Part shown: positions 46,899-58,074 of the stretch, one piece after another
Numbering within the stretch: position 1 is the first letter of the stretch
Layout: each line of letters begins with the position of its first letter
From: Oceanisphaera psychrotolerans
GTDB lineage: Bacteria; Pseudomonadota; Gammaproteobacteria; Enterobacterales; Aeromonadaceae
DNA length: 62,686 nt
Assembly (NCBI RefSeq): GCF_001870485.1
Contig: NZ_MDKE01000014.1
Coordinates: forward strand, 1-62,686
Direction: 5' to 3'
Notes under the pieces: generated by a model
Database searches by the model: none
Seen by the model: only the letters and a program-made list of their open reading frames with translations
Told to the model about the DNA's origin: nothing
Position numbers and translations under genes: made by a program

Positions 46899-47468
46899 AT
46901 GGCAAAGGCGAACGAAATCAAAAAGGGAATGGTGGTCGAGCTGGCCGGCAAGCTGCTGATGGTGCGGGACATCGAGGTGCAGAGCCCGAGTGCCCGCGGC
47001 GCCAGTACCCTGTACAAGATGCGCTTTACCGATTTGAAAAGCGGATTCAAGGTGGAAGAGCGGTTCAAGGGCGATGAGCTGCTCGGCACCGTGGAATTGC
47101 AGCGGCGCAATGTGGTGCTGTCTTATGTCGATGGTGACGACCATATCTTCATGGATATCGAGGATTACAGTCAGTATCCGGTCCGCAGCAGCGAGATCGC
47201 CGACGAGCTGCAGTTTCTGGATGAAAACACCCAGGGCATTCAGGTGATGCTGGTAGACGATCAGGTGATTGGCCTGGAACCGCCGCAAACGGTGGAGATG
47301 GTGATCGTGGATACCACACCCGAAATCAAGGGGGCCTCTGCCTCGGCCCGTACCAAGCCGGCCACCTTTGCTACCGGCCTGACCGTTCAGGTGCCGGAAT
47401 ACCTGAAAATCGGCGACAAGATCCGTATCCATACCGTCGAGCGGCGTTACATGGGGCGGGCCGACTAA
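46899..47468 (+). CDS. yeiP: elongation factor P-like protein YeiP (EfpL)
   Basis: A 189-residue EF-P paralogue: [34 protein letters not shown] with Arg instead of the modified Lys at the loop tip, and the C-terminal [21 protein letters not shown] domain. It assists translation of difficult motifs without the lysine modification of EF-P. ATG 46899 follows CGGAGAG. Confidence 0.93.
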   Translation: MAKANEIKKGMVVELAGKLLMVRDIEVQSPSARGASTLYKMRFTDLKSGFKVEERFKGDELLGTVELQRRNVVLSYVDGDDHIFMDIEDYSQYPVRSSEIADELQFLDENTQGIQVMLVDDQVIGLEPPQTVEMVIVDTTPEIKGASASARTKPATFATGLTVQVPEYLKIGDKIRIHTVERRYMGRAD

Positions 47469-47551
47469 GCCGACAACGGGAGGCGTTAGCGTCACCATCG
47501 GTCCGGAGCCAGCTGCTATGCTTGGGGCTGATATCCCGCTGGAGACTGGCA

Positions 47552-47968
47552 ATGATGAAAATAACGAGCATGTTAGGTACCGCCGCCCTGCTGGCGGCGT
47601 TATCGGTATCGGCCACCCCGGCGCCGGAAGGCGCTAGGGTCTATTTCCTCAGTCCGGCCGATGGTGAGGTGCTGAGTGGCGAGTTTACCGTGCGCTTTGG
47701 CCTGGAAGGCATGGGGGTGGCGCCGGCCGGGGTGGAAAAGGAAAATACCGGCCACCACCATCTGCTGATTAACGCCGATCCCATGCCGGATCTGACCATG
47801 CCGTTGCCGGCCAGCGACCAGGTGCGCCATTTTGGTGGTGGCCAGACCGAAACCCGGCTCAGTCTGCCGCCGGGACAATACCGTCTGCAACTGGTGGTGG
47901 GCGATGCGCAACATGCGCCTCATCAGCCTCCTATCATGTCTGAATCCATTCAGGTGACGGTGGAGTAA
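47552..47968 (+). CDS. DUF4399 periplasmic protein
   Basis: A 138-residue protein with a signal peptide (SVSATPAPEG cleavage region) and the DUF4399 signature: RVYFLSPADGEVL, FGLEGMGVAPAG, TGHHHLLINAD and HFGGGQTETRLSLPPGQYRLQLVVGDAQHAPH. Conserved HHH suggests metal binding, but function is unknown. Two adjacent ATGs; I use 47552. A terminator follows. Confidence 0.85.
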   Translation: MMKITSMLGTAALLAALSVSATPAPEGARVYFLSPADGEVLSGEFTVRFGLEGMGVAPAGVEKENTGHHHLLINADPMPDLTMPLPASDQVRHFGGGQTETRLSLPPGQYRLQLVVGDAQHAPHQPPIMSESIQVTVE

Positions 47969-48012
47969 GCTTCTTACTCACCACCTCCGTATTATCGACA
48001 ACTGTGTACCAG

Positions 48013-48042
48013 GATGGCGCCGATGTGGGCGCCATCTTTATT
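48013..48042 (+). terminator. terminator of the DUF4399 gene
   Basis: Stem GATGGCGCC/GGCGCCATC with a six-base loop, then TTTATT. Confidence 0.75.
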
Positions 48043-48053
48043 AAGGAGCCTGA

Positions 48054-48892
48054 ATGGCAAAGATACGGCTGCTGGCCAACCTGAATTGTGATCATGTGCT
48101 GCTGTTGAACGAACCGTTGTCAGCCGGTGGCCGCCTGTTATATCGGGATCAGGGGCGGCGACTGGGCGGTGGTGCGGCCAACACCGGCGTCGGGCTGTTG
48201 TGGGCGGGTCATGAGGTGAGCGTTGCTGCCCGGGTAGGCAACGATAGCACCGGTGTCTGGCTGCGGCAGCAAGCCGCCGAGCTGGGGCTGGATGTGACCC
48301 ATGTGGAGCAATTTGATGGTGAAACCGGTGAGTTGCTGGTGCTGGTCGACAGCCTGGGCGAGCGCACCATACTGCGCCAGCACCGCCGACCGGCCTTGCC
48401 CGGCGGGCTGCCCATGACACCGGTGGACTGCCTCTACGTCAATCATGACGGTCCCGAGGCGGCGCCCTATATGGCGCAGATGGCGGAGCACAGCCTGGTG
48501 GTCAGTCAGTATCCCAAGGGCGGGTGTTGGTCTCGCCCCTGTCAGGTGATGATGCTTCCGCAGCCGATCTGGCACCGCAATCGGATTTGTGGGCCCACGC
48601 CCGGTTGCTGGCCGGCGAGCGGTTGCAATGGCTGGTGGTGACGCATGGTGAACAGGGTGCCGAGGCCTTTGCTGCCGATCTGCATATTCGGGTGCCGACC
48701 CGGCCGGTTTCGGTGGTGGATGCCACCGGCGCCGGTGATGCCTTTGCCGGCGGTTTGATCCACGGCCTGCTGGCGGGCCTGCCGATGCCGGCGGTGCTGA
48801 GCCAGGCCGGGCAGTGGGCCGCCTATACCCTGTCTTCCAGCAGCTCGATTCCATCCGAACAGTTAAAGCGCTATCTGCGCCGTTCCGGCTGA
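48054..48892 (+). CDS. PfkB-family carbohydrate kinase (one frameshift)
   Basis: Read through a frameshift, a 279-residue ribokinase-like sugar kinase. N-terminal GRRLGGGAANTGVGLLWAGHEV and VAARVGNDSTG are substrate-side motifs; VVDATGAGDAFAGGLIHGLLAG carries the anion hole and catalytic Asp. The frame breaks where AAGGGGCGGGTG is expected and AAGGGCGGGTG is read (ggg at 48518-48520). The sugar is not predictable. AAGGAGCC precedes ATG 48054. Confidence 0.82.
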
Positions 48893-48951
48893 ATTCCTCG
48901 GTGGTCGCTGTTAAGCTGTGGCCTGATCATCAGTACGTTGGGACTTACACC

Positions 48952-49188
48952 TTGGATAACGGCCTCTTCATTTCTTTTCTCAGCCAGTGCTGGCGCTGGT
49001 CGGTCTTCCTGATGTTTCCGTTGCTGCTGTGGTTGTACAGCCAGTTGCGGGGGGTGCCGCTGACGGAGTTCGATAATGGCGTCAATCAGCACAAATGGCT
49101 GATTACCCTGCTGTATCTGCTTTATGTATTGCTCTGGCTGCGCTTCAACCGGCGAGTGATGGCGATGCTAGAGCAGAGGAGGCGCTGA
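48952..49188 (+). CDS. small uncharacterised membrane protein
   Basis: About 78 residues with two hydrophobic segments (VFLMFPLLLWLYSQL and WLITLLYLLYVLLWLRF) and a basic C-terminus (LEQRRR). The start is unclear: TTG 48952 with GGGA upstream, or ATG 49012 for a shorter form. Its TGA shares a base with the rmuC ATG (TGATG), so it is likely a real, coupled gene. Not recognised. Confidence 0.5.
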   Translation: MDNGLFISFLSQCWRWSVFLMFPLLLWLYSQLRGVPLTEFDNGVNQHKWLITLLYLLYVLLWLRFNRRVMAMLEQRRR

Positions 49189-50532
49189 TGACCTTGCTGT
49201 TGGCAAATACCTGCCTTACTGGCTGGGTGCGGTGGCGGCACTGGCCGGCTGGGGGCTGACCCGGCTCAGTCTGGGGGCCCGGCTGCAGTTGCTGGCTCAG
49301 CATAACCGGCAACTGCAGGCTCAGTTGGATGAACGGGGTGGCGAGTTGCAGGAGACCCGGCAGCGGCTGGAGCAACAGCAGCAACTGGTGCTGAAAATGA
49401 ACGGCCGACTCAAGGAATACGAGACCCTGCTGCGCCAGGAGCGGCAATGGGCGGCGGAAAAGCAGGCTCAGTTCGAGGCCAGTGAGACCCGGCTGGGGCA
49501 GCAGTTCGAGAACCTGGCCCAGCGTATTTTCGAGCAGAAAACCCATAACTTCCGTGAGCTTAACCAGAACAGCCTGGACGGCTTGTTGTCGCCGCTGCGC
49601 GAGCAGCTGGAGGGATTCCGTCGCAGCATGCAGGAACCTACGCCGATGAAAGTCGCCAGCGTCACAGCCTGAAGTTCGAGATAGAGCGGCTGGCCGAGCT
49701 GCACCAGCAGATGAGTGTCGATACCGCCGCCCTGACCCGGGCGCTGAAAGGCGACAGCAAGCAGCAGGGCAACTGGGGCGAGGTGGTGTTGTCGCGGGTG
49801 CTGTCCGAGTCGGGGCTGCGCGAGGGCCATGAATACAGCACCCAGCTCAGCCTGAACAACGCCGAGGGCAAACGCTATCAGCCGGATGTGGTGGTGCATC
49901 TGCCGCAAGATAAAGACATCATCATCGACGCCAAGGTCTCGCTCACTGCCTACGAACGCTACTTCAACGGCGAGGATGCGGCCGTGCGGGAACAGGCGCT
50001 GCGCGATCACGTCGCCTCGGTGCGCGGCCATATCCGCGAGCTGGGGCGCAAGGACTATCAGCAATTGCAGGGAGTGAGGACACTCGATTATGTGCTGATG
50101 TTTGTGGCAGTGGAGCCGGCCTTTCTGGTGGCGGTGGAGGCCGAGCCCGGGCTGGTGAAATATGCTCTGGACCACAATATTCTGTTGGTCAGTCCCACCA
50201 ATCTGCTGGTGGCGCTGCGCACCATCGAGAACCTGTGGCGGGTGGAACGGCAGAATCAGAATGCCCGCAAGATTGCCGAATCGGCGGGCAAGATCTACGA
50301 AAAGCTGCGCCTGTTCACGGAAGACATGGAAGCCATGGGCCAGTCGCTACAGCGGGCCGATGACAATTATCAGCGGGCGATGAAGAAGCTGAGCAGCGGT
50401 CGTGGCAACCTGATCCGTCAGGCCGAGGCGTTTCGCGAGCTGGGCGTGGAGGTGACCAAGCCGCTGCCCGAGCATTTGCGGGAAGCGGCGAGCGAAGATG
50501 GGGAGCAGGTCCAGTTGGGGCAGAGAGCCTGA
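49188..50532 (+). CDS. rmuC: DNA recombination protein RmuC (two frameshifts)
   Basis: Read through two frameshifts, a 448-residue RmuC: N-terminal membrane anchor (LPYWLGAVAALAGWGL), long coiled coil (Gln/Glu/Leu-rich, about 30-110), then the nuclease-like core GNWGEVVLSRVLSESGLREG, KDIIIDAKVSLTAYERY and DYVLMFVAVEPAF. The frame breaks at gg 49202-49203 (TTGGGCAAA expected) and aa 49635-49636 (GGAAACC expected). RmuC limits DNA inversions. It is convergent with trkA, stops adjacent. Confidence 0.88.
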
Positions 50533-51909
50533 TCAGAGGAAGAAGGGGCTGGGCTGGAACAGCCGCTCCACTTCGGGGATAAACTTCTTGTCCACCAGAA
50601 ACAGCACTACATGGTCGTTCTGCTCGATCACGGTTCTGTCATGGGCGATCAACACCTCGTCACCGCGCACGATGGCGCCGATGGTCGCACCGGGCGGCAG
50701 CTTGAGTTCGCCGACCTGGCGGCCCACCACCTTGGAAGTGCTGCTGTCACCGTGGGCGATGGCCTCGATGGCCTCGGCGGCACCGCGGCGCAGAGAGTAG
50801 ACGTTGACGATATCGGCCCGGCGCACATGGGTCAGCAGCGCCGATATGGTGGCCTGCTGGGGGGAAATGGCCACATCGATACTGCCGCCCTGCACCAGAT
50901 CCACGTAGGCGCCGCGCTGGATCAGCACCATCACCTTTCTGGCGCCCATTTTCTTGGCGAGCATGGCCGACATGATGTTGGCCTCGTCCTGATTGGTGAC
51001 GGCGATAAACACATCCACCTGATCGATATGCTCTTCCGCCAGCAGTTCCTGATCGGCCGCATCGCCGCAGAAGACGATGGTGTGTTCCAGCAGTTCCGAC
51101 AGTTGTTCGGCGCGCTTGGGGTTGTGTTCGATCAGCTTGACCGAATAACGCTTCTCCAGCCGTCGGGCCAGACCGGCGCCGATGTTGCCGCCACCGACGA
51201 TCATGATGCGCTTGTAGTCACTTTCGAGCCGTTGCAGTTCCGACATCACGGCGCGGATGTGGCCGCTGGCGGCGACGAAAAATACCTCGTCGTCGGCCTC
51301 GATAATGGTGGTGCCCTGGGGCCGGATCGGCCTGTTCTGGCGGAAGATCGCCGCTACCCGGGTATCGATGTTGGGCATATGATCGCGCAGGGTGGACAAG
51401 GCATTGCCCACCAGAGGGCCGCCGTAGTACGCCTTGATGGCTACCAGACCGACCTTGCCTTCGGCGAAGTCCACCACCTGCAGGGCGCCCGGATACTGGA
51501 TCAGCCGATAGATGTATTCGGTGACCAGCTGCTCGGGAGCGATCAGGTTATCGACCGGCAGCGCCTCGTTGAGGAACAGTCGGTCACGCTCGGCCAGAAA
51601 CTCCGGCGAGCGAATGCGGGCCACCTTGTTGGGGGTGTTGAACAACGAATAGGCCACCTGACAGGCGATCATGTTGGTTTCGTCGCTGCTGGTCACCGCC
51701 ACCAGCATGTCGGCATCCTGAGCACCGGCTTCACGCAGTACGTTGGGGTAGGCGCCATGGCCGTTGACCACGCGCAGATCGTACTTGTCCTGCAGCTCCC
51801 GCAGCCGTTCGCCGTCGGTATCGACGATGGTGATGTCGTTGTTCTCGCCCACCAGGTTTTCCGCCAGGGTGCCGCCGACCTGACCGGCGCCCAGGATGAT
51901 GATTTTCAT
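50533..51909 (-). CDS. trkA: Trk potassium uptake protein TrkA
   Basis: A 458-residue peripheral membrane NAD-binding subunit that gates TrkH/TrkG. Two Rossmann folds ([19 protein letters not shown] and [18 protein letters not shown]) are each followed by a TrkA_C domain; [15 protein letters not shown] lies in the second half. Its ATG overlaps the rsmB stop by ATGA, giving the conserved order def, fmt, rsmB, trkA. Confidence 0.97.
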   Translation of the reverse strand: MKIIILGAGQVGGTLAENLVGENNDITIVDTDGERLRELQDKYDLRVVNGHGAYPNVLREAGAQDADMLVAVTSSDETNMIACQVAYSLFNTPNKVARIRSPEFLAERDRLFLNEALPVDNLIAPEQLVTEYIYRLIQYPGALQVVDFAEGKVGLVAIKAYYGGPLVGNALSTLRDHMPNIDTRVAAIFRQNRPIRPQGTTIIEADDEVFFVAASGHIRAVMSELQRLESDYKRIMIVGGGNIGAGLARRLEKRYSVKLIEHNPKRAEQLSELLEHTIVFCGDAADQELLAEEHIDQVDVFIAVTNQDEANIMSAMLAKKMGARKVMVLIQRGAYVDLVQGGSIDVAISPQQATISALLTHVRRADIVNVYSLRRGAAEAIEAIAHGDSSTSKVVGRQVGELKLPPGATIGAIVRGDEVLIAHDRTVIEQNDHVVLFLVDKKFIPEVERLFQPSPFFL

Positions 51910-53201
51910 GGCTGTTTGCTCAGTTTGGCGTAGTAGAAGCCGTCCCGCTGCTCGCTGCCAGGCAAGAATTGCCAGCCTGGTTGCTCGAGGGTATCCCCCG
52001 GGTGCAGGGGCTGATGACGGGCATCCGGGGTGCGGCTCAGAAACGCCTTGATCTGGGCGCTGTTCTCATCCGGCAGTATGGAGCAGGTGGCATAGAGCAG
52101 GGTGCCGCCGGGCTTCAGCTGTTGCCAGAGTGCATCCAGAATCTGCGCCTGCAAGGCAGCCAGCTGGGCGATATCTTCCGGGCGGCGCAGCCACTTGATG
52201 TCCGGATGGCGGCGGATCACGCCGGTGGCCGAGCAGGGCGCGTCCAGCAGGATGCGATCGAAGGCCGCACCTTGCCACCAGTCGGCGGGCCGGGCGGCAT
52301 CGCCCTGGATCACGGTGGCCTGCAGGCCGATGCGCTCCAGGTTCTGATGCACCCGCTGCAGCCGTTCGCCGTCCATGTCGACGGCTACCAGCTGTGCCAG
52401 GGCCGGCTGGCGCTCGAGAATGTGGGCGGTCTTGCCACCCGGGGCGGCACAGGCATCGAGAATGGTGTCGCCGGGCGCGGCTTCCAGCAGCTGGGCCGCC
52501 AGTTGTGCCGCCGCATCCTGTACCGAACTGTGACCCTGTTCGAAACCGGGCAGGGTGGTCACGTCTACCGGACGGGCCAGACGCAGGGCGCTCTCGGCCA
52601 GGGTATCGGGTTCGGCTTCCTGGCCGTTCTGCTGCAGTAGTGTCTGGTATTGCTCCCGCGAATGGTGACCCTGATTGACCCGGATCCACATCGGCGGATG
52701 CTGGTTGTTGGCCTCGAGAATGTCCTGCCACTGTTCGGGATAGGCCTGCTGCAGCCGCTTGACCAGCCAGTTGGGGTGCGCCAGGCGCAACTGAGGCAGG
52801 GTGTCTACCTTGGCCGTCAGCTCTTCTTGCCTGCGCTGCACGTTACGCAGCACGCCGTTGACCATGCCCTTGAAGGGCTCGGCTTTCAGTAGCTTGCAGG
52901 CGTTGACGGTTTCCGCCAGGGCGGCGTGGGCGGGAATACGGGTATAAAGCAGCTGATAGATACCGACCAGCAGCAGCGCATGCACCGGCTGGTATTTTCC
53001 CTTGAGCGGTTTTTCCAGCAGTTGCTTGGCGATGGCGTCGAGCCGGCTGCACCAGCGCAGGGTGCCGAAGCACAGCTCCTGCAGCAGGGCGCGGTCTTTG
53101 GCGGCCACTTGCTGTTGATAACGCGGCAGCAGGGTGGAAAGTGACTGGCCCTGGTTGAGTACCTGATGAAGGATGTTGGCCGCGGCGGCACGGGTTTTCA
53201 T
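51906..53201 (-). CDS. rsmB: 16S rRNA (cytosine-967-C5)-methyltransferase RsmB
   Basis: A 431-residue enzyme: N-terminal NusB-like domain ([28 protein letters not shown]) and a C-terminal SAM methyltransferase ([18 protein letters not shown] site, [20 protein letters not shown] and [10 protein letters not shown] with the catalytic Cys pair). It methylates C967 of 16S rRNA. Coupled to trkA and 25 bp from fmt. Confidence 0.97.
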   Translation of the reverse strand: MKTRAAAANILHQVLNQGQSLSTLLPRYQQQVAAKDRALLQELCFGTLRWCSRLDAIAKQLLEKPLKGKYQPVHALLLVGIYQLLYTRIPAHAALAETVNACKLLKAEPFKGMVNGVLRNVQRRQEELTAKVDTLPQLRLAHPNWLVKRLQQAYPEQWQDILEANNQHPPMWIRVNQGHHSREQYQTLLQQNGQEAEPDTLAESALRLARPVDVTTLPGFEQGHSSVQDAAAQLAAQLLEAAPGDTILDACAAPGGKTAHILERQPALAQLVAVDMDGERLQRVHQNLERIGLQATVIQGDAARPADWWQGAAFDRILLDAPCSATGVIRRHPDIKWLRRPEDIAQLAALQAQILDALWQQLKPGGTLLYATCSILPDENSAQIKAFLSRTPDARHQPLHPGDTLEQPGWQFLPGSEQRDGFYYAKLSKQP

Positions 53202-53226
53202 ATGATTACCAATGAGTTAAGTGTGT

Positions 53227-54171
53227 TCAAGCCAGGCAGATGCCGGGTTGGAACCAGTCCTTGCGGGCGTTGAGCAGATCCTGACAGGTCATGGCTTTCT
53301 TGCCCGGTGGCTGCAGGCTGAGCAGGCGCAGTACGCCGGCGCCGGTGGCGACGTCGATACCATCCTTGCCGGCACGGATGATGGTGCCGGGCGACTGAAC
53401 GCCGGGCTCGTCCACGACTTCGGCCTGCCAGACCTTGATATTGTGCTCGCCGACCATGAAGTAGCTGAATGGCCAGGGGTTGAAGGCGCGCACGCAGCGT
53501 GCGATATGCTCGGCCGGCTGCTGCCAGTCGATCAGGGCTTCTTCCTTGGAGAGTTTTTCCGCATAGTTGGCCAGGGCGTCATCCTGCGGTTCGGCCACGG
53601 CGGAGCCATCGGCGACTTGGGCCAGTGTTTGCAGCAGTGCCCGGGGGCCGATGTCGGCCAGTTTCTGGTACAGGCTGGCGGAGGTGTCCTGTGCCTCGAT
53701 CGGCAGTCGGGCCAGGTGCAACATGGCACCGGTATCCAGCCCCTTGTCCATTTGCATGATGGTGACGCCGGTTTCCTGGTCGCCGGCCCAGATGGCGCGC
53801 TGAATGGGCGCAGCGCCACGCCAGCGTGGCAGCAGAGAACCGTGTACATTGATGCAGCCGAGGCGAGGGGTATCCAGCACCACCTGGGGCAGGATCAGGC
53901 CATAGGCCACCACGACCATGATGTCGGCGTCGAGGGCCTTGAGCTGTTGCTGGGCGTCATCGTTGCGCAGGCTCTGAGGCTGAAATACCGGGATGCCGGC
54001 CTGCACGGCGGCCACCTTGACCGGGCTGGGGGTCAGCTTCTTGCCGCGTCCGGCGGGTCGGTCCGGCTGGGTGTAAACGGCAACGATATTGTGCTCCGAA
54101 CCGATCAACGCCTGCAAATGGCGAGCGGCAAAGTCCGGAGTACCGGCAAAAATGATATTGAGCTTGCTCAA
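53227..54171 (-). CDS. fmt: methionyl-tRNA formyltransferase
   Basis: A 314-residue Fmt: [38 protein letters not shown], the catalytic region [21 protein letters not shown] and the OB-fold C-terminal domain. It formylates initiator Met-tRNA. The start appears to be TTG 54171 with GGAC upstream, matching the normal N-terminus (SKLNIIFAG); longer extension is not family-like. Follows def by 22 bp. Confidence 0.95.
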   Translation of the reverse strand: MSKLNIIFAGTPDFAARHLQALIGSEHNIVAVYTQPDRPAGRGKKLTPSPVKVAAVQAGIPVFQPQSLRNDDAQQQLKALDADIMVVVAYGLILPQVVLDTPRLGCINVHGSLLPRWRGAAPIQRAIWAGDQETGVTIMQMDKGLDTGAMLHLARLPIEAQDTSASLYQKLADIGPRALLQTLAQVADGSAVAEPQDDALANYAEKLSKEEALIDWQQPAEHIARCVRAFNPWPFSYFMVGEHNIKVWQAEVVDEPGVQSPGTIIRAGKDGIDVATGAGVLRLLSLQPPGKKAMTCQDLLNARKDWFQPGICLA

Positions 54172-54193
54172 GGGGCGTCCTTTATTATTGTTA

Positions 54194-54703
54194 TCAGTGT
54201 GCTTCTTGCTTGGCGAGTTTTTCCATTTTCTGGCGGATGCGCTGGCGCTTGAGCGGCGACAGGTAATCGACAAACAGCTTGCCGATCAGATGATCCATTT
54301 CGTGCTGGATACAGATGGCCAGCAGATCGTCGGCGTCCAGCTCGAACCAAGTCCCCTGGCGATCCTGAGCCCGTACCTTGATGCGTTCGGCCCTTTCTAC
54401 CAGCGCACGGGCGCCGGGGACCGACAGACAACCTTCTTCTATGCCGGTACTGCCGCTTTGTTCGATGATTTCCGGGTTGATCAGCACCAGCTGTTGCTCC
54501 CGGTCTTCGGAGACATCGATCACGATCAGTTGCTGATGAACGTCGACCTGGGTCGCCGCGAGGCCGATGCCTTCTTCGGCGTACATGGTTTCAAACATAT
54601 CATCTACAATCTGTTGTAATGCGGGCGTAAACTCGGTGACGGGTTTGGCGACGGTACGCAGCCGCTCATCGGGAAAACGTAATACTTCTAACACTTTTGC
54701 CAT
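54194..54703 (-). CDS. def: peptide deformylase
   Basis: A 169-residue PDF with the three metal motifs: [18 protein letters not shown] and QHEMDHLIG. It removes N-formyl from nascent proteins and pairs functionally with fmt downstream. Divergent from the LysM gene; the shared 91-bp gap contains both promoters. Confidence 0.97.
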   Translation of the reverse strand: MAKVLEVLRFPDERLRTVAKPVTEFTPALQQIVDDMFETMYAEEGIGLAATQVDVHQQLIVIDVSEDREQQLVLINPEIIEQSGSTGIEEGCLSVPGARALVERAERIKVRAQDRQGTWFELDADDLLAICIQHEMDHLIGKLFVDYLSPLKRQRIRQKMEKLAKQEAH

Positions 54704-54797
54704 GGCTACTTTGCTTATTCCTGTAACGATACTGATAGTATTTTAGCCATGTCAGCACATAAAAAACAGTAAGAGTTAACTTGGGGACAGGGATGTG

Positions 54798-55895
54798 ATG
54801 AAACAAAGAGGCCGATTTTTGCTCGGATTGCTGCTGGTGTCCTGTTTTGGCCACCAGGCCCAGGGTCTGGAGCTGAACGAGAATTACCCCGAAAGCTATA
54901 TCGTTCGCAAGGGGGATACCCTGTGGGATATTTCTGCCCATTTTCTTAAATCACCCTGGCTGTGGCCCAAACTGTGGCAGGCCAACCAACAGATAGCCAA
55001 CCCCCATCTTATCTACCCGGGCGATGTACTGCGCTTGATCTGGGTGAATGGCGAGCCCCGGCTGGTCAGGGGAGAAGCCGACAAGGTGGTGCATCTTGCC
55101 CCGCGGGTCCGCACCGACTCTGCCGTGGCCACCATTCCTCTCAGTTCGATACTGAACTTCGTTGACAGTCATCGCGTCATGTCCCCGGCAGTCTTTGAGC
55201 AGGCATCTTATATTCTCGGCGATCAGCAAGGCCGGGAGGTCATGGTGAAAGACTCGTCGGTTTATGTGCGTGGACAACTGACTCCGGGCACCCTCTATGG
55301 GGTTTATCGCCCGCAGGAAATGCTGATCGACCGCTTTACTCATGCCGAGCTTGGACAAAAGGCGGCGCTGGTCGGCACCTTGCTGGCAGGGGAGCAGCAG
55401 GGCTATCAGATGACCGAGGCACAGGTCAGCAGCATGAAGCAGGAGATGCGCCAGGGAGACAGGGTACTGCCCCTGAGCCAGGATGGCGGTATTGCCGCAT
55501 TTCACTATCCCCGGCCAGGACCGGCGCTCGACCAGGCCTACATTATGGCCATGGGGACCGAGGGCAGCGTCATCGGTCGTCATGGTGTCGTCTTTATCAA
55601 CAAGGGTCATGCGGATGGCGTCCGTGCCGGCGACCTTTATGCGGTGATGAAACCCGGAGCCAGCGTATATGACGTCAATCCCGGTACTTCCGGCCGGTTG
55701 ACCTATGCGGACATGGCGAGTAACTATCTGCGCACGGGGAGCCGGCCCGAGCAACTGCCGGACGAAGCGATGGCCCGCATCATGGTGTTCAAGGTGGACG
55801 ACAAGACCAGTGCCGCCCTGGTGCTGGATAACAGAGGCCTGGTGCAGACGAATTATTCGCTGAGCCATGTGAGTGATGCCGGGTTCGGGTCTTGA
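54798..55895 (+). CDS. LysM-domain envelope protein
   Basis: A 365-residue secreted protein: signal peptide (1-22, HQAQG), LysM domain (about 33-80, SYIVRKGDTLWDISAHFLK and IYPGDVLRL), then a long conserved C-terminal domain (YVRGQLTPGTLYGVYRPQ, DGVRAGDLYAVMKPG). It binds peptidoglycan and is conserved upstream of dprA in many gammaproteobacteria; exact function unknown. ATG 54798 is preferred to GTG 54795. Its end overlaps dprA. Confidence 0.9.
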   Translation: MKQRGRFLLGLLLVSCFGHQAQGLELNENYPESYIVRKGDTLWDISAHFLKSPWLWPKLWQANQQIANPHLIYPGDVLRLIWVNGEPRLVRGEADKVVHLAPRVRTDSAVATIPLSSILNFVDSHRVMSPAVFEQASYILGDQQGREVMVKDSSVYVRGQLTPGTLYGVYRPQEMLIDRFTHAELGQKAALVGTLLAGEQQGYQMTEAQVSSMKQEMRQGDRVLPLSQDGGIAAFHYPRPGPALDQAYIMAMGTEGSVIGRHGVVFINKGHADGVRAGDLYAVMKPGASVYDVNPGTSGRLTYADMASNYLRTGSRPEQLPDEAMARIMVFKVDDKTSAALVLDNRGLVQTNYSLSHVSDAGFGS

Positions 55896-56973
55896 ACAGC
55901 ACCCTCTGCTGCCCTGGCTGGCGCTGCAGCATACCAGAGGTATAGGGCCGGTCCGGGCCATTCAACTGCGTACCCGGCTCGGTAGCCAGTGGTACCGCTC
56001 TGCGCAACTCGACGACTGCGGCTTGAGTGCAGCACAACTGGAGCAACTGCAGACCGCCCATGTTCCGTTACTGGAACCGTTGCTGGAATGGCAGTCGCAG
56101 GCGTCGAATCGTCATATTCTGACGTGGGATGCTCCCGACTATCCGGAACAGCTCAAGGCGGTGCCCGGGGCGCCTCTGCTGCTGTTTGTGGAAGGGGCGC
56201 TGTCGGCTTTGCCCCGGTCACAAATCGCCGTGGTGGGTAGCCGTCATCCCTCCTACGTGGGCAGGGAAAACACCAAAAACCTGATTCCGCCACTGGTGGA
56301 TGCCGGCGCCGTTATCACTTCCGGACTGGCAATAGGGGTCGATGGGTTCAGTCACAGGGCGGCACTGGATAGCGGTGGTATTACCCTGGCGGTGCTGGGG
56401 TCGGGGCTGTCCCGGTGTTATCCCAAACGACATCAAGCCCTGGCTGCAGAACTGGTCAGTCAGGGGGGCGCCCTGATCTCCGAATGTTATCCCTGGGAAG
56501 GGCCGCTGGCACATCATTTTCCCCGCCGCAATCGTATTATCAGTGGTTTGAGTCTGGGAGTGCTGGTGGTGGAGGCGGCCGAACGCAGCGGTTCCCTGAT
56601 TACCGCCCGGTATGCCATGGAGCAGGGGCGTGAAGTGTTCGCCATTCCCGGCGCCCGGCAAAATCCGCAGGCTTGCGGCTGTAATCGGCTGATCCAGCAG
56701 GGTGCCAAGCTGGTTTCCGATGCCAATGACATACTCGAAGAGCTGGTGGCATTTTCGGTGGCGGCGATCAAAGTTCGGCCACCTGAGCAAGAGGAATTAT
56801 TGCCTTATCCTGAGTTGTTGGATAACGTAGGTTTAGAGGCAACGGCGGTGGATTTGATCGCATCCCGTTGCCAGCAGCCGGTGCAGGAGGTCGTTACCCG
56901 GTTGGTCGAGCTGGAATTGGCTGGCTGGGTGGAGTCTGTACCCGGGGGTTATGTCAGAGCGAGGAGGGACTGA
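55876..56973 (+). CDS. dprA: DNA processing protein DprA
   Basis: A 365-residue DprA: SAM-like N-terminal domain ([21 protein letters not shown]), Rossmann core ([74 protein letters not shown]) and a C-terminal winged domain. It loads RecA on incoming single-stranded DNA in transformation. The start (ATG 55876) lies inside the end of the LysM gene. Confidence 0.95.
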   Translation: MPGSGLEQHPLLPWLALQHTRGIGPVRAIQLRTRLGSQWYRSAQLDDCGLSAAQLEQLQTAHVPLLEPLLEWQSQASNRHILTWDAPDYPEQLKAVPGAPLLLFVEGALSALPRSQIAVVGSRHPSYVGRENTKNLIPPLVDAGAVITSGLAIGVDGFSHRAALDSGGITLAVLGSGLSRCYPKRHQALAAELVSQGGALISECYPWEGPLAHHFPRRNRIISGLSLGVLVVEAAERSGSLITARYAMEQGREVFAIPGARQNPQACGCNRLIQQGAKLVSDANDILEELVAFSVAAIKVRPPEQEELLPYPELLDNVGLEATAVDLIASRCQQPVQEVVTRLVELELAGWVESVPGGYVRARRD

Positions 56974-56975
56974 TC

Positions 56976-57449
56976 ATGTTCGATGTACTTATGTACTTGT
57001 TCGAAACCTACATCCATACCGATGTAGACGCCATGGTGGAACAGGATGCTCTCGCCGATGAATTAACCCAGGCGGGGTTTCACAAGGAAGAGATCCTCAA
57101 GGCACTGGCCTGGCTGGAACGCCTTGCCGAACTTCAGGAAGCGGAAGCGGCGCCGATGTGGGCGAGATCTGCGCCTGATTCCTTCCGCATCTACACTCAG
57201 GAAGAGCTATACAAGATCGATGCCGAAGGGCGTGGTTTCCTGTTGTTCCTCGAGCAGATCAAGGTGCTGAACGCCGAAACGCGCGAGATCGTCATCGATC
57301 GACTGATGGAGCTGGATCCACCGGAAATCGAGCTGGATGATCTCAAATGGGTGGTGTTGATGGTGCTGTTCAATGTTCCCGGCAGCGAGTCGGCCTATCA
57401 ACAGTTGGAAGAGCTGATTTTCGAACAGCCGGAAGGGGCGGTTCACTGA
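56976..57449 (+). CDS. smg: Smg family protein
   Basis: A 157-residue acidic protein, full length for Smg (DUF494): [19 protein letters not shown], the [23 protein letters not shown] segment and ALMVLFNV-like [17 protein letters not shown]. It sits right after dprA in many gammaproteobacteria; function unknown. AGGAGGGA precedes ATG 56976. Confidence 0.95.
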   Translation: MFDVLMYLFETYIHTDVDAMVEQDALADELTQAGFHKEEILKALAWLERLAELQEAEAAPMWARSAPDSFRIYTQEELYKIDAEGRGFLLFLEQIKVLNAETREIVIDRLMELDPPEIELDDLKWVVLMVLFNVPGSESAYQQLEELIFEQPEGAVH

Positions 57450-57496
57450 GGGCGGCCGCGCTGGTAGAATTCAGCCAATGAATTCGGAGGCGCGGT

Positions 57497-58045
57497 ATGT
57501 CGAAAATCGATTCCAGTCTGTTTAATACCCAGGAACATGGCCCTGATTGGGGCGGTGAACCTTGCCCCCGCTGTGGTGGTACGCTGGAACTGCGTCATGG
57601 TAAACATGGCGCCTTTGTCGGTTGTGCCTCCTACCCTGACTGTGATTATCTGCGTCCGCTCAAGGTCATCGAGCACGATCAGGATGTGGAAAAAGTGCTG
57701 GAGGGCAGCCAGTGCCCGCTGTGCAGCCATCCCCTTGCCATCAAAAAAGGCCGTTACGGCCTCTTCATCGGTTGTACTCATTATCCCGACTGCCACCATG
57801 TGGCCGACATCAACGATCAGGGGCAGGCTGACCCCCCGTGTCCGGCCTGCAGCAAGGGCCTGCTGGTGGCGAGAACCTCCCGCTACGGCAAACGCTTCTA
57901 TGCCTGCAACCATTATCCGGCCTGCCGCTACGTGATTAACGAGCGGCCGGTGGCCGAATGCTGCCCCGAATGCGGCTTTGGTATACTTGCCGAGCGCAAG
58001 GGCGGGCTGCACTGTCCCAACAAGGGCTGCAACTATCAGCGTTGA
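57497..58045 (+). CDS. yrdD: topoisomerase-type zinc-ribbon protein YrdD
   Basis: A 182-residue protein made of C4 zinc ribbons like those at the end of DNA topoisomerase I: CPRCGGTL, GCASYPDCDYLRP, CPLCSHPL, GCTHYPDCHHV, CPACSKGLL, NHYPACRYV and CPECGFGIL. Likely binds single-stranded nucleic acid. Conserved between smg and tsaC. GGAGGCG ribosome site. Confidence 0.93.
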   Translation: MSKIDSSLFNTQEHGPDWGGEPCPRCGGTLELRHGKHGAFVGCASYPDCDYLRPLKVIEHDQDVEKVLEGSQCPLCSHPLAIKKGRYGLFIGCTHYPDCHHVADINDQGQADPPCPACSKGLLVARTSRYGKRFYACNHYPACRYVINERPVAECCPECGFGILAERKGGLHCPNKGCNYQR

Positions 58046-58074
58046 GCCGTTTTTATGAAGGAAACTGTCAGTTA

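Noticed and set aside
49188-50532. Programmed frameshifting in rmuC or the other broken genes
   Set aside because: No slippery heptamer with downstream structure was evident, and the same one-base-loss pattern occurs in unrelated genes.
50611-51933. Long plus-strand frame opposite trkA
   Set aside because: Shadow of TrkA; runs past the real gene border into rsmB.
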